From contig JACQUI010000316.1 in NCBI GenBank assembly GCA_016210395.1, positions 1-9,393 on the forward strand: a DNA stretch of 9,393 nt. The letters run 5' to 3'. Below the pieces are notes generated by a model. It searched no databases, was not told the DNA's origin, and was given only the letters and a program-made list of their open reading frames with translations. Of this stretch, positions 1 to 5,220 are shown one piece after another. Positions within the stretch are counted from its first letter, which is position 1, and every line of letters begins with the position of its first letter. The position numbers were made by a program, and so were the translations under genes. This DNA comes from Chloroflexota bacterium. GTDB taxonomy: Bacteria; Chloroflexota; Dehalococcoidia; Lucifugimonadales; JACPCL1.

Positions 1-105
1 AATGAACAGGGATCATGACCGCAATCTCTCCGTCTCAACGGCTTGGGTCTGGCTCACCGAAGGGCGAATGCTCCTCCGACGACTCACAGCCATGCCACCT
101 TACTT

Positions 106-133
106 TGTCAACACCTTCTCAGAGCGTGTCAAC
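106..133. repeat. Short direct repeat TGTCAAC, 21-base period
   Basis: The heptamer TGTCAAC occurs at 106-112 and again at 127-133, a period of 21 bases, which is two helical turns, so both copies would face the same side of the DNA. It lies about 110 bases upstream of the Fpg-type glycosylase gene in a stretch (1-242) where no convincing gene is seen. This spacing could suit a dimeric regulator, but a repeat of seven bases can arise by chance and no clear -35/-10 pair was found beside it. Confidence 0.25.
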
Positions 134-201
134 TCACATAAGAATGTTACTGGAGAGTACCGTCGGTGGCGGCCCTCTGCTATGCTGAAGGGAAGCTCGC
201 A

Positions 202-215
202 CCCCTACCAAGGGG
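202..215 (+). other. Small hairpin in leader of the Fpg gene
   Basis: CCCCT (202-206) and AGGGG (211-215) can pair around the loop ACCA, giving a five-base-pair hairpin that ends 27 bases before the ATG of the glycosylase gene. No U-run follows, so it is not a terminator. It is short, and a functional role is not established. Confidence 0.25.
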
Positions 216-242
216 AAAGAATGAGACTGCGCCAGGGCCATC

Positions 243-1070
243 ATGCCGGAAGCTCCTGACCTTGAAGTAATCAAAGAGGTGCTTGCCCGCCGCCTGCAGG
301 GCCGCCGGGTGGCCTCGACCCGCGTGCTCCGCGCGACGGTCCTGCGCTCCCTGGCGGCGCAGGACTTTGCGTCGGACGTGCCCGGGCGGACGCTGGACTC
401 CATAGCCCGCCGCGGGAAGTTCCTGCTGCTGTCCTTTTCAGGAGAGCGTGTTCTGGTCATCAACCCCATGCTGACCGGCGCGCTGCAACTCTGCGAGCCA
501 AAGGAGCGCCTGCTGAAGAGCGCCTGCTTTGTCCTCGGCGTTGAAGACGCCGGGGAACTGCGCTACCTGGACAACATGCAGATGGGCCGCGTGTACTACA
601 CGACGCCGGAATCAGTGGGCCAGATTCCAGGCCTGAGTGAGCAAGGCCCCGATGCGTTGTCAGACAACATCTCCCTGTCCGATTTCAAGGCCCGCCTGTC
701 CCGCTACCACGGCGAGATCAAGGGCATCCTGACACGGGGCGCCGTCGTGTCCGGCATCGGCAACGCCTACGCCGATGAGGTGCTCTTCGCGGCGGGCATC
801 TCGCCTTTCCGCAACCGCCGGACCCTTTCGGACCAGGACCTGGAGCGCCTGCACGCGAGCATTGGACAGGTGCTTTCCGGGGCTGTCGTGGTGCTGCGAG
901 AGCGCATGGGCGAAGAGACCCACCACAAGATCAGGGATTTCCTCCAGGTGCACCGCAAGGGAGGCCAACCCTGCCCCCGCTGCGGCGCGGCTATCAGCCA
1001 GCTTACCGCCAACCAGCGCATCACCAGCTACTGCCGCCATTGCCAGCCTGGAATGCGCATCAAGAACTGA
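243..1070 (+). CDS. mutM: Fpg/MutM-family formamidopyrimidine-DNA glycosylase
   Basis: This is a bifunctional base-excision-repair enzyme of 275 residues that in this family removes oxidised purines such as 8-oxoguanine and nicks the abasic site. The N-terminus MPEAPDLE gives the catalytic Pro2 and Glu3. RRGK at 56-59 supplies the conserved lysine and Met76 matches the intercalating methionine. GIGNAYADE (171-179) is the conserved helix-two-turn-helix segment. The C-terminal zinc finger has cysteines 244, 247, 264 and 267, with Arg259 on its hairpin and the ending CQPG. The length equals that of typical Fpg. The usual DPRRFG loop reads DNMQMG (110-115), so the normal arginine and phenylalanine of the lesion-reading triad are absent; substrate preference may therefore differ from textbook MutM. 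The ATG is chosen because Pro2 must be exposed at the N-terminus; a weak AGGG lies 5 bases upstream. An AlkA-type glycosylase gene follows on the same strand. Confidence 0.92.
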   Translation: MPEAPDLEVIKEVLARRLQGRRVASTRVLRATVLRSLAAQDFASDVPGRTLDSIARRGKFLLLSFSGERVLVINPMLTGALQLCEPKERLLKSACFVLGVEDAGELRYLDNMQMGRVYYTTPESVGQIPGLSEQGPDALSDNISLSDFKARLSRYHGEIKGILTRGAVVSGIGNAYADEVLFAAGISPFRNRRTLSDQDLERLHASIGQVLSGAVVVLRERMGEETHHKIRDFLQVHRKGGQPCPRCGAAISQLTANQRITSYCRHCQPGMRIKN

Positions 1071-1221
1071 CCTGGTTGCGAACGCCCACCACCAGTTCTA
1101 CGCGAATGGCGATGGCTGTTCTCAAAAGAGGCCGCCACTGTCATGCTGGAACGAGGGGGTCAAGCAACGCTTGTCGTACAGTGCGACCGCCTCGCGAAGC
1201 ATCCCTCACCCGTTTCCCCCA

Positions 1222-1252
1222 GGCGCAAAGGGCTGCGGCAGCAGCCCGCGCC
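1222..1252. other. Strong GC hairpin between the two glycosylase genes
   Basis: GGGCTGC (1230-1236) pairs perfectly with GCAGCCC (1241-1247) around the loop GGCA. The stem is extended by GGCGC (1222-1226) with GCGCC (1248-1252), leaving only AAA (1227-1229) bulged. This gives 12 base pairs in total. No T-run follows on the + strand, so it is not a standard intrinsic terminator. It sits 151 bases after the Fpg stop and could be an RNA processing or stability element, or part of an uncharacterised small RNA. Confidence 0.45.
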
Positions 1253-1285
1253 CCTCTAAAGCCAGACCTGACTCGCCTGCCGGAA

Positions 1286-1303
1286 GGGCCGAGGCCTCGG
1301 CCC
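1286..1303. repeat. Perfect 18-base palindrome upstream of the AlkA-type gene
   Basis: GGGCCGAGG (1286-1294) is followed directly by its exact reverse complement CCTCGGCCC (1295-1303). The centre of symmetry lies 44 bases before the ATG of the 3-methyladenine glycosylase gene. A perfect palindrome without a spacer is typical of a protein binding site. As RNA it could form a seven-base-pair hairpin with a GGCC loop, followed by GTCGTTT, which is a poor terminator tail. Which role applies, if any, cannot be decided from the sequence. Confidence 0.4.
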
Positions 1304-1338
1304 GTCGTTTGCCATCCACTACTTCATGAGAAACTGAT

Positions 1339-2286
1339 ATGCCCGCAACTACGCTAAGGCCCACGCCGCCATTTGACCTGGACCTGACCGCCAACCACCA
1401 GACCTACTACCAGACCGAGTTTGGCGCAGACCATTATCTCAACGGCGTCTACTCCCGCGCGCTGTTCCTGGAGGACCGCCCTGTTCTGGCGCTCGCCCGC
1501 ACCCTGGGCAACATGACTTCGCCCCTCGTCTCTGTGGAGGTTGCCGGCGACGGCGCCTCTCCCAGACTCGCGGAGCTTGCCGCCGGAGAGGTATCGCGCA
1601 TGCTCACTATGAATTTGGCGCTGCAACCCTTCTACGACTCTGTGCGTGACGACCCCTTCCTGGGCGAAGCCACCACGCGAATGCGCGGGTTGCACCCCCC
1701 GCAGACAGGTTCCGTGTACGAGGCGCTGGTCATGGCGGTCATCGGCCAGCAGATTTCGGGCGTTGTGGCCCGCGCCATCCGAGCGAGGGTCGTCAAGGAG
1801 CTTGGAACGCCCTTCTCGGCCGACGGCGGCCAGCGATTCACGTTTCCCCAGCCGGAGTCCTTTCTCGCCGCTGGTGTGGAGCGATTGCGGGGCCTGGGCT
1901 TGAGCGCCCGCAAGGTGGAGTACATCCAGGGCATTGCAGCAACGACACTCGAAGGCGGCTTGGACCATGAGCGTATCAGCACACTCACCAACCAGGAGGT
2001 GGTTGATGAGCTGACGCGTCTGCGCGGCGTGGGCCAGTGGACTGCCCAGTGGGTGCTGCTCCGCGCCCTGGCCCGGCCGGACGCCTTTCCCGCCGGCGAC
2101 CTTGCCCTGCAACGGCTGATGTCGGAGGTCTACTTCGGCGGCAGGAAGGTAGGGGAAAAAGAAGCAGCGGACTTCGCACATGATCGCTGGGGCCCGTTCA
2201 GCGGCCTTGCTACCACCTACATGTTCGCCTATATTCGTAGAAGGCGCGTCCTCCAGGAGCAGCGGGAGGTCGTCCAGGGCGCATAG
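1339..2286 (+). CDS. AlkA-type DNA-3-methyladenine glycosylase (HhH-GPD family)
   Basis: This 315-residue protein is a monofunctional DNA glycosylase that excises alkylated bases such as 3-methyladenine in base-excision repair. Residues about 10-110 resemble the AlkA N-terminal domain (start PPFDLDLTANH). The catalytic HhH-GPD half includes AVIGQQIS (133-140), equivalent to the ILGQ segment of AlkA. The helix-hairpin-helix is LRGVGQWTA (228-236), and the proline/aspartate loop FPAGDLALQR (250-259) has the likely catalytic Asp254. The segment WGPFSGLATTYMFAY (284-298) is the usual closing helix. No four-cysteine iron-sulfur motif is present, which separates it from MutY and endonuclease III. 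The ATG is preceded only by a weak TGAGAA. It follows an Fpg-type glycosylase gene, so the two form a base-repair pair. Whether they share a transcript is uncertain, given the structured 268-base gap. Confidence 0.92.
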   Translation: MPATTLRPTPPFDLDLTANHQTYYQTEFGADHYLNGVYSRALFLEDRPVLALARTLGNMTSPLVSVEVAGDGASPRLAELAAGEVSRMLTMNLALQPFYDSVRDDPFLGEATTRMRGLHPPQTGSVYEALVMAVIGQQISGVVARAIRARVVKELGTPFSADGGQRFTFPQPESFLAAGVERLRGLGLSARKVEYIQGIAATTLEGGLDHERISTLTNQEVVDELTRLRGVGQWTAQWVLLRALARPDAFPAGDLALQRLMSEVYFGGRKVGEKEAADFAHDRWGPFSGLATTYMFAYIRRRRVLQEQREVVQGA

Positions 2287-2326
2287 GCGGCAGGCTCCCC
2301 GAACGGGTGCAGGGGCGGACCCTGCC

Positions 2327-2388
2327 GGGGGTGTGGGGGTGTCACCCACACTCATCCCCCTCTCACAAGAGCGGGGGTATTTGTGAGA
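2327..2388 (+). promoter_or_regulatory. Leader with alternative inverted repeats before the iron transporter gene
   Basis: Three pairings are visible. GTGTGGG (2331-2337) pairs with CCCACAC (2345-2351), extended by GGGG (2327-2330) with the C-run at 2356-2360. TCTCACAA (2361-2368) pairs perfectly with TTGTGAGA (2381-2388). The C-run and CTCT at 2356-2363 can instead pair with AGAG and the G-run at 2368-2377. The latter two are mutually exclusive, as in an attenuator or switch. The region lies between the AlkA-type stop at 2286 and the ATG at 2409. No known riboswitch class was recognised. It might equally be a terminator-like end of the upstream transcript or a degenerate intergenic repeat. 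Confidence 0.4.
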
Positions 2389-2408
2389 CAGTAAGGCAGA
2401 AACGCCAC

Positions 2409-3527
2409 ATGACCGGACTCGGACCAAGCGCACCAGCGTTGCAGCGCAAGTACAGGCGCTATCTTGAGGCAGAGCGGGAGGCCGTCGCCCTGTACTCCGC
2501 CATGCTTGTCGCCGAAAAAGACGCCGAGCGCGCCCAGGTGTTCAGAGAGCTTGTCGAATCTGAAAAGCGGCACGCCGCTCTGTGGGCGCGCAAGCTGGGG
2601 CTCCAGGGCCAGCCGGCGCCTCGCTACACCTTGCGGGTCCGCGCCCTGGGAGCGATTGCCAGGCTTGCCGGAACACGCCGGGCGCTGCCTCTCCTCCTCC
2701 GCATCGAAGGCGACGACACCCGTATGTACGGCGGCGACGCTGAGGCTGTCCAGGTGATGGTGGAAGGCGAAGAGCACACCCAGAAGCTGCTGGGCCTGCA
2801 CAACGGCCACCCCAGCCCAAGGCGCGAGGTCACAGGCCAGGGATGGGAAAGCGCGGCATCGGGGGGAGCCTTCCGTGCCGGCGTCCTCGGGGCCAACGAC
2901 GGCCTGGTGTCCAACTTCGGCCTGGTATATGGCGTCGCTGGCGGCGCCTCCGACCCACATATCATTTTGCTGGCAGGCGTGGCGGGTCTCCTGGCGGGCG
3001 CCTTTTCTATGGCCGCCGGCGAGTACGTCTCCATGCGCGCCGATCGCGACCTGTCGGAGGCGCGAATCGAGAAGGAGCGCCAAGAGCTGGAGGAGTTCCC
3101 CCAGGAGGAGCAGGAGGAGCTTGCCCTCATGTACCGGATGAAGGGCCTGACCAAAGAGGAGGCCGACACCTTGGCCGCGCGTGTGATGCAAGACAAGGCC
3201 GTGGCGCTGGACACCATGATGCGCGAGGAGCTTGGCCTGGACCCCAACCAGCTCGGCTCACCCTGGGGAGCCGCCGTCAGCTCGTTCGTCGCCTTCTCTG
3301 TGGGCGCTAGCATCCCTGTGCTCCCCTACCTGTTCGCCGTGAATGCCGCCGCCTTTATGGCCAGCGGCGTCCTCAGCGGGCTCGCGCTGCTCCTAGTGGG
3401 TGGCTTCCTCGCCTACGTCTCAAAAAAGAACCCAGTCTGGGGTAGCTTGCGGATGCTGCTCATCGGCCTGGCCGCCGCCGCCGTGACCAACGCCATCGGC
3501 CGCCTGGTTGGCGTGGCGCTGGAATAG
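2409..3527 (+). CDS. Ferritin-like domain fused to VIT1/CCC1 iron/manganese transporter
   Basis: This 372-residue integral membrane protein combines two modules. Residues about 11-130 form a rubrerythrin/ferritin-like helical bundle with candidate metal ligands Glu24, Tyr29, Glu52, His55, Glu100, Glu122 and His123. Residues about 153-372 are a VIT1/CCC1 domain. Its first helix carries RAGVLGANDGLVSNFGLVYG (156-175) and the second carries AGAFSMAAGEYVS (196-208). An acidic cytoplasmic stretch (about 219-285, rich in Glu and ending in Met/Glu pairs) comes before three more membrane helices. Related erythrin-VIT1 proteins (the MbfA group) export or sequester iron and protect from peroxide. The ATG at 2409 is preferred over an in-frame GTG at 2307 because the additional 34 residues are not family-like and cross the structured leader; AAGG lies 12 bases upstream. 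The second ferritin-type ExxH motif is imperfect (GEEH). Confidence 0.9.
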   Translation: MTGLGPSAPALQRKYRRYLEAEREAVALYSAMLVAEKDAERAQVFRELVESEKRHAALWARKLGLQGQPAPRYTLRVRALGAIARLAGTRRALPLLLRIEGDDTRMYGGDAEAVQVMVEGEEHTQKLLGLHNGHPSPRREVTGQGWESAASGGAFRAGVLGANDGLVSNFGLVYGVAGGASDPHIILLAGVAGLLAGAFSMAAGEYVSMRADRDLSEARIEKERQELEEFPQEEQEELALMYRMKGLTKEEADTLAARVMQDKAVALDTMMREELGLDPNQLGSPWGAAVSSFVAFSVGASIPVLPYLFAVNAAAFMASGVLSGLALLLVGGFLAYVSKKNPVWGSLRMLLIGLAAAAVTNAIGRLVGVALE

Positions 3528-3529
3528 AG

Positions 3530-3560
3530 GTGACGCTCTCCTTGGCCGTGTAGGTATAAT
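3530..3560 (+). promoter_or_regulatory. Promoter of the toxin-antitoxin operon
   Basis: A perfect -10 hexamer TATAAT is at 3555-3560. A partial -35 match, GTGACG (3530-3535), lies 19 bases upstream, which is slightly long; TTGGCC at 3542 is too close. The -10 begins 27 bases after the transporter stop and 37 bases before the antitoxin ATG, so the toxin-antitoxin block probably has its own transcript. In this class the antitoxin or the complex usually represses its own promoter, but no clear operator palindrome was seen here. Confidence 0.55.
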
Positions 3561-3591
3561 AGAGGCTAGTTTCCACAGGTAGGAGCACCCC

Positions 3592-3888
3592 ATGGCCACG
3601 ACCCGCGCCAAGCCCAAGGCCAAACCCATCACGCGTGCTGCGCTGCGCAAGTTGATTGACCAGCTTCCCGAAAGCGAGCTTGTCGCCGCGCACCGCTACC
3701 TGTGCTACCTTCGGGACGAGGGCGATCCCCTGCTTCGCGCCCTCCTCAACGCCCCGGAGGATGATGAGCCTGAGACGGAAGAGGAGCGAAGAGCAGTGGC
3801 AGAAGCTTGGGAGGACTACAAAGCAGGCAGAGTTCTGTCCCACGAAGAAGTGAAGGCCATGTTCCTGGGCCAAAGCGATGCCAGGTAA
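3592..3888 (+). CDS. Type II antitoxin, first module
   Basis: This 98-residue protein probably neutralises the RelE/ParE-like toxin encoded directly downstream. A lysine-rich start (KPKAKPITR, 7-15) is followed by a helical segment LIDQLPESELVAAHRYLCYL, then a DP and NAP linker. The acidic C-terminal half ends in KAGRVLSHEEVKAMF, a tail common in RelB-like antitoxins paired with RelE. A strong AGGAG at 3581-3585 sits 6 bases before the ATG. Its stop overlaps the toxin start by 11 bases, the usual antitoxin-first layout that keeps production in step. Residues 7-47 are nearly identical to those of the second antitoxin downstream. The assignment rests on gene order and sequence flavour; the fold of the N-terminal part was not established. 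Confidence 0.78.
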   Translation: MATTRAKPKAKPITRAALRKLIDQLPESELVAAHRYLCYLRDEGDPLLRALLNAPEDDEPETEEERRAVAEAWEDYKAGRVLSHEEVKAMFLGQSDAR

Positions 3889-4279
3889 GATCGAATGGAC
3901 CAATCGCGCTGTCAAAGACATCGGGGAAGTGAATCCTAAAGACAGGGCCAGCATTATCCAGGCGCTGGACACATTGCTTGAAACTAGGCAAGGCGATATC
4001 CTCAAGCTGCATGGCGCTACAAGAGAATGGCGACTTTGGGTCGGCGACTGGCGCGTGCGTTTTAGCTTCCTTGACAACGGCAACATTCTGATACTGCGAG
4101 TCCTGGACCGCCGTGAAGCGTACTGATTACGTGAAAAAGGGGCTACCATGAGCGCCATAACGAAAAGCAAACCCAAGGCAAAACCCATCACGCGAACTGC
4201 CTTGCGCAGGCTGATTGACCAGCTTCCCGAAAGTGAGCTTGTCGCCGCCCACCGCTACCTGTGCTACCTTCGGGACGAG
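3653..4279 (+). repeat. Near-identical 68-base block shared by both antitoxin genes
   Basis: Positions 3653-3720 and 4212-4279 are the same over 68 bases except for two silent differences (C/T and G/C at codon third positions). The copies are 559 bases apart. The block encodes the central helix LIDQLPESELVAAHRYLCYL and the following RDE. Flanking coding sequence is clearly less alike, so identity here is higher than in the rest of the duplicated modules. This suggests gene conversion or strong constraint. Confidence 0.9.
3878..4126 (+). CDS. RelE/ParE-family toxin, first module
   Basis: This 82-residue protein resembles RelE/ParE-superfamily toxins. RelE members cut mRNA in the ribosome and ParE members poison gyrase; which applies here is unknown. 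The start KIEWTNRAVKDI resembles the first strand and helix of the family. IIQALDTLLE forms the second helix, and LHGATREWRLWVGDWRVRF is the conserved strand pair with several arginines. The ending RVLDRREAY (74-82) carries the usual basic residues and terminal tyrosine. It overlaps the antitoxin gene by 11 bases. No strong ribosome binding site is present, which points to translational coupling. It is a divergent paralogue of the toxin at 4434, about 45-50% identical by eye. Confidence 0.85.
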   Translation: MPGKIEWTNRAVKDIGEVNPKDRASIIQALDTLLETRQGDILKLHGATREWRLWVGDWRVRFSFLDNGNILILRVLDRREAY

Positions 4280-4432
4280 AGTGATCCAGTTCGGCAAACC
4301 TTCCTTAACGCACCGCTGGATGATGAGCCACTTACCGAGGAGGATAGTAAGGCCATAAAGGAGGGTAAGGAAGACATCAAGGCAGGACGCGTGTACGCGT
4401 TAGAGCAAGTCAAGGCGGAGTTGGGGCTGTAG
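4148..4432 (+). CDS. Type II antitoxin, second module
   Basis: This 94-residue protein is a paralogue of the antitoxin at 3592. It keeps the lysine-rich KPKAKPITR start and the same LIDQLPESELVAAHRYLCYL helix. Its C-terminal half differs: residues after the shared RDE-x-DP are only about half identical, and the tail reads KAGRVYALEQVKAELGL. Since the C-terminal part normally wraps the toxin in this class, the divergence fits a switch of partner. AGGGG at 4138-4142 lies 5 bases before the ATG, and the gene starts 21 bases after the first toxin's stop. All four genes therefore probably share one transcript. Confidence 0.78.
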   Translation: MSAITKSKPKAKPITRTALRRLIDQLPESELVAAHRYLCYLRDESDPVRQTFLNAPLDDEPLTEEDSKAIKEGKEDIKAGRVYALEQVKAELGL

Positions 4433-4433
4433 C

Positions 4434-4688
4434 TTGCAAGTCATTCTTACCCCCAGGGCGAAGAAAGACCTGGAAGGACTTGACCACAAGGTAGCCTCTC
4501 GTATTATTCAAGCTCTCGAGCGATACGCTGAAACTGGACATGGAAATCTGAAGAGACTTCATGGCGCCGGCCGGGAACTTAGACTCAGGGTAGGCGACTG
4601 GCGAGTAATCGCAATGATGGACTTCTCTACAAACATCCTCTACGTAATGCGCGTCCGGAACCGCCGAGAGGCATACCGGGAAGGCTAG
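4434..4688 (+). CDS. RelE/ParE-family toxin, second module (TTG start)
   Basis: This 84-residue RelE/ParE-superfamily toxin has MQVILTPRAKKDLEGL at the N-terminus, RIIQALERYAET in the middle, the strand pair LHGAGRELRLRVGDWRV and the ending RVRNRREAY. This is the full length of the family. The TTG start lies one base after the antitoxin stop (TAG 4430-4432). It is chosen because the reading frame aligns with the family from there. GGGG at 4423-4426 is the best ribosome binding site, 7 bases upstream. The weak start codon would keep toxin below antitoxin. It is homologous to the toxin at 3878, and is likely to be held inactive by the antitoxin at 4148. Confidence 0.85.
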   Translation: MQVILTPRAKKDLEGLDHKVASRIIQALERYAETGHGNLKRLHGAGRELRLRVGDWRVIAMMDFSTNILYVMRVRNRREAYREG

Positions 4689-4731
4689 CCCGTGCGCCGG
4701 CCGCAGCAAGAAGCGCCGCTTGCGCGTGGGC
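4688..4731 (+). promoter_or_regulatory. GC-rich hairpin next to the ribosome binding site of the small basic gene
   Basis: GCCCGTGCGC (4688-4697) pairs with GCGCGTGGGC (4722-4731) over ten positions, two of them G-U wobbles. CGGC (4698-4701) pairs inside with GCCG (4715-4718), leaving CTT bulged. The stem begins at the last base of the second toxin gene and ends exactly one base before AGGAAG (4732-4737), the ribosome binding site for the ATG at 4743. No U-run follows. It could protect the 3' end of the toxin mRNA, or modulate access of ribosomes to the next gene. Confidence 0.45.
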
Positions 4732-4742
4732 AGGAAGCACCA

Positions 4743-4892
4743 ATGAGCACCTACGCCTCCCTCAAAACTGAACACGGTGGTCCCAAGCACACCCAGGGCT
4801 ACTGGGGCGCCAAAGCCGAGGCCAAACGCAAGTCCCGCAAGAAGCGCCGGCAAGAAGGAAAAAACAAGGTTGTCATAAACCAAGACTTGTAG
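4743..4892 (+). CDS. Small, very basic hypothetical protein
   Basis: This protein of 49 residues has no recognised family. It begins MSTYASLKTEHGG, contains a GYWGAK turn, and then a highly basic helix-like stretch KAEAKRKSRKKRR (24-36). The stretch suggests binding to nucleic acid or ribosomes, though this is only inferred. No signal peptide or membrane segment is present. The start is fixed by AGGAAG at 4732-4737, 5 bases before the ATG. An in-frame GTG at 4692 would lie inside a hairpin and has no ribosome binding site. It lies between the second toxin and the xseB gene, 54 bases after the former. It could be a third member of the toxin-antitoxin transcript, an independent small gene, or possibly not translated. 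Confidence 0.5.
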   Translation: MSTYASLKTEHGGPKHTQGYWGAKAEAKRKSRKKRRQEGKNKVVINQDL

Positions 4893-4929
4893 GGACCGTT
4901 GCACGCCCTGCCCTACCCCATCACACACA

Positions 4930-5220
4930 ATGTCCCGCCGCGCCAACAACACTCGCCAGCAGAAACCCTCCTTTGAGGAGGCGTACGCACAGCTAGAGGA
5001 GACCGTCCGCGCCCTGGAGACGGGCGGCGTCCCCCTGGCCGAGGCCACGCGCCTCTTTGAGGAAGGCATGCGCCTGGCCCGCATCTGCCAGGAGCACCTG
5101 GCCGCCACGGAACTCAAGGTCACCCGCCTTCAGCGGTCCTACGGCGCGCAAATGGAAATGCCCGGCAACGGCGATGCGGAACCCGAGCCTGAGCCGGAAG
5201 ACGAGGAGCCTGGTGCCTAG
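4930..5220 (+). CDS. xseB: Exodeoxyribonuclease VII small subunit
   Basis: This is the XseB subunit (96 residues) of exonuclease VII, which degrades single-stranded DNA to oligonucleotides in both directions; several small subunits coat the coiled-coil arm of one XseA. The core FEEAYAQLEETVRALETGG (15-33) followed by PLAEATRLFEEGMRLARICQ is a textbook XseB signature of two helices. Residues 80-96 are an acidic tail (EPEPEPEDEEPG) beyond the family core. The xseA gene, often adjacent in other bacteria, is not in this window. No ribosome binding site is visible before the ATG, which follows a C/A-rich stretch. Its 3' end overlaps the PHP gene by 8 bases, and GAGGAG within its last codons serves that next gene. 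Confidence 0.94.
   Translation: MSRRANNTRQQKPSFEEAYAQLEETVRALETGGVPLAEATRLFEEGMRLARICQEHLAATELKVTRLQRSYGAQMEMPGNGDAEPEPEPEDEEPGA

Noticed and set aside
150..242. Possible T-box or other riboswitch before the Fpg-type gene
   Set aside because: A fragment reading GAGTACCG and GGTGG was considered, but the T-box core, antiterminator bulge and terminator are missing and no other class fits.
2..259. Open frame of 85 codons at the left end, + strand
   Set aside because: It has no family-like features, lacks a ribosome binding site, and overlaps the true start of the Fpg-type gene; composition is unlike the neighbouring proteins.
2307..2408. Upstream GTG start for the iron transporter gene
   Set aside because: The added 34 residues come from the inverted-repeat leader and do not resemble the family; the ATG at 2409 begins shortly before the ferritin-like domain.
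1354..2433. Long open frame of 359 codons on the - strand
   Set aside because: It is antisense to the whole AlkA-type gene, whose catalytic motifs are clear. The translation has no recognisable motif, and long antisense frames are expected in GC-rich coding DNA.
4692..4742. GTG start for the small basic gene
   Set aside because: It falls inside the hairpin and has no ribosome binding site, whereas ATG 4743 has AGGAAG at ideal spacing.
5057..5212. N-terminal extension of the PHP gene
   Set aside because: The extension merely reads xseB in another frame. GTG 5213 with GAGGAG upstream places the HxH motif near the N-terminus as usual.
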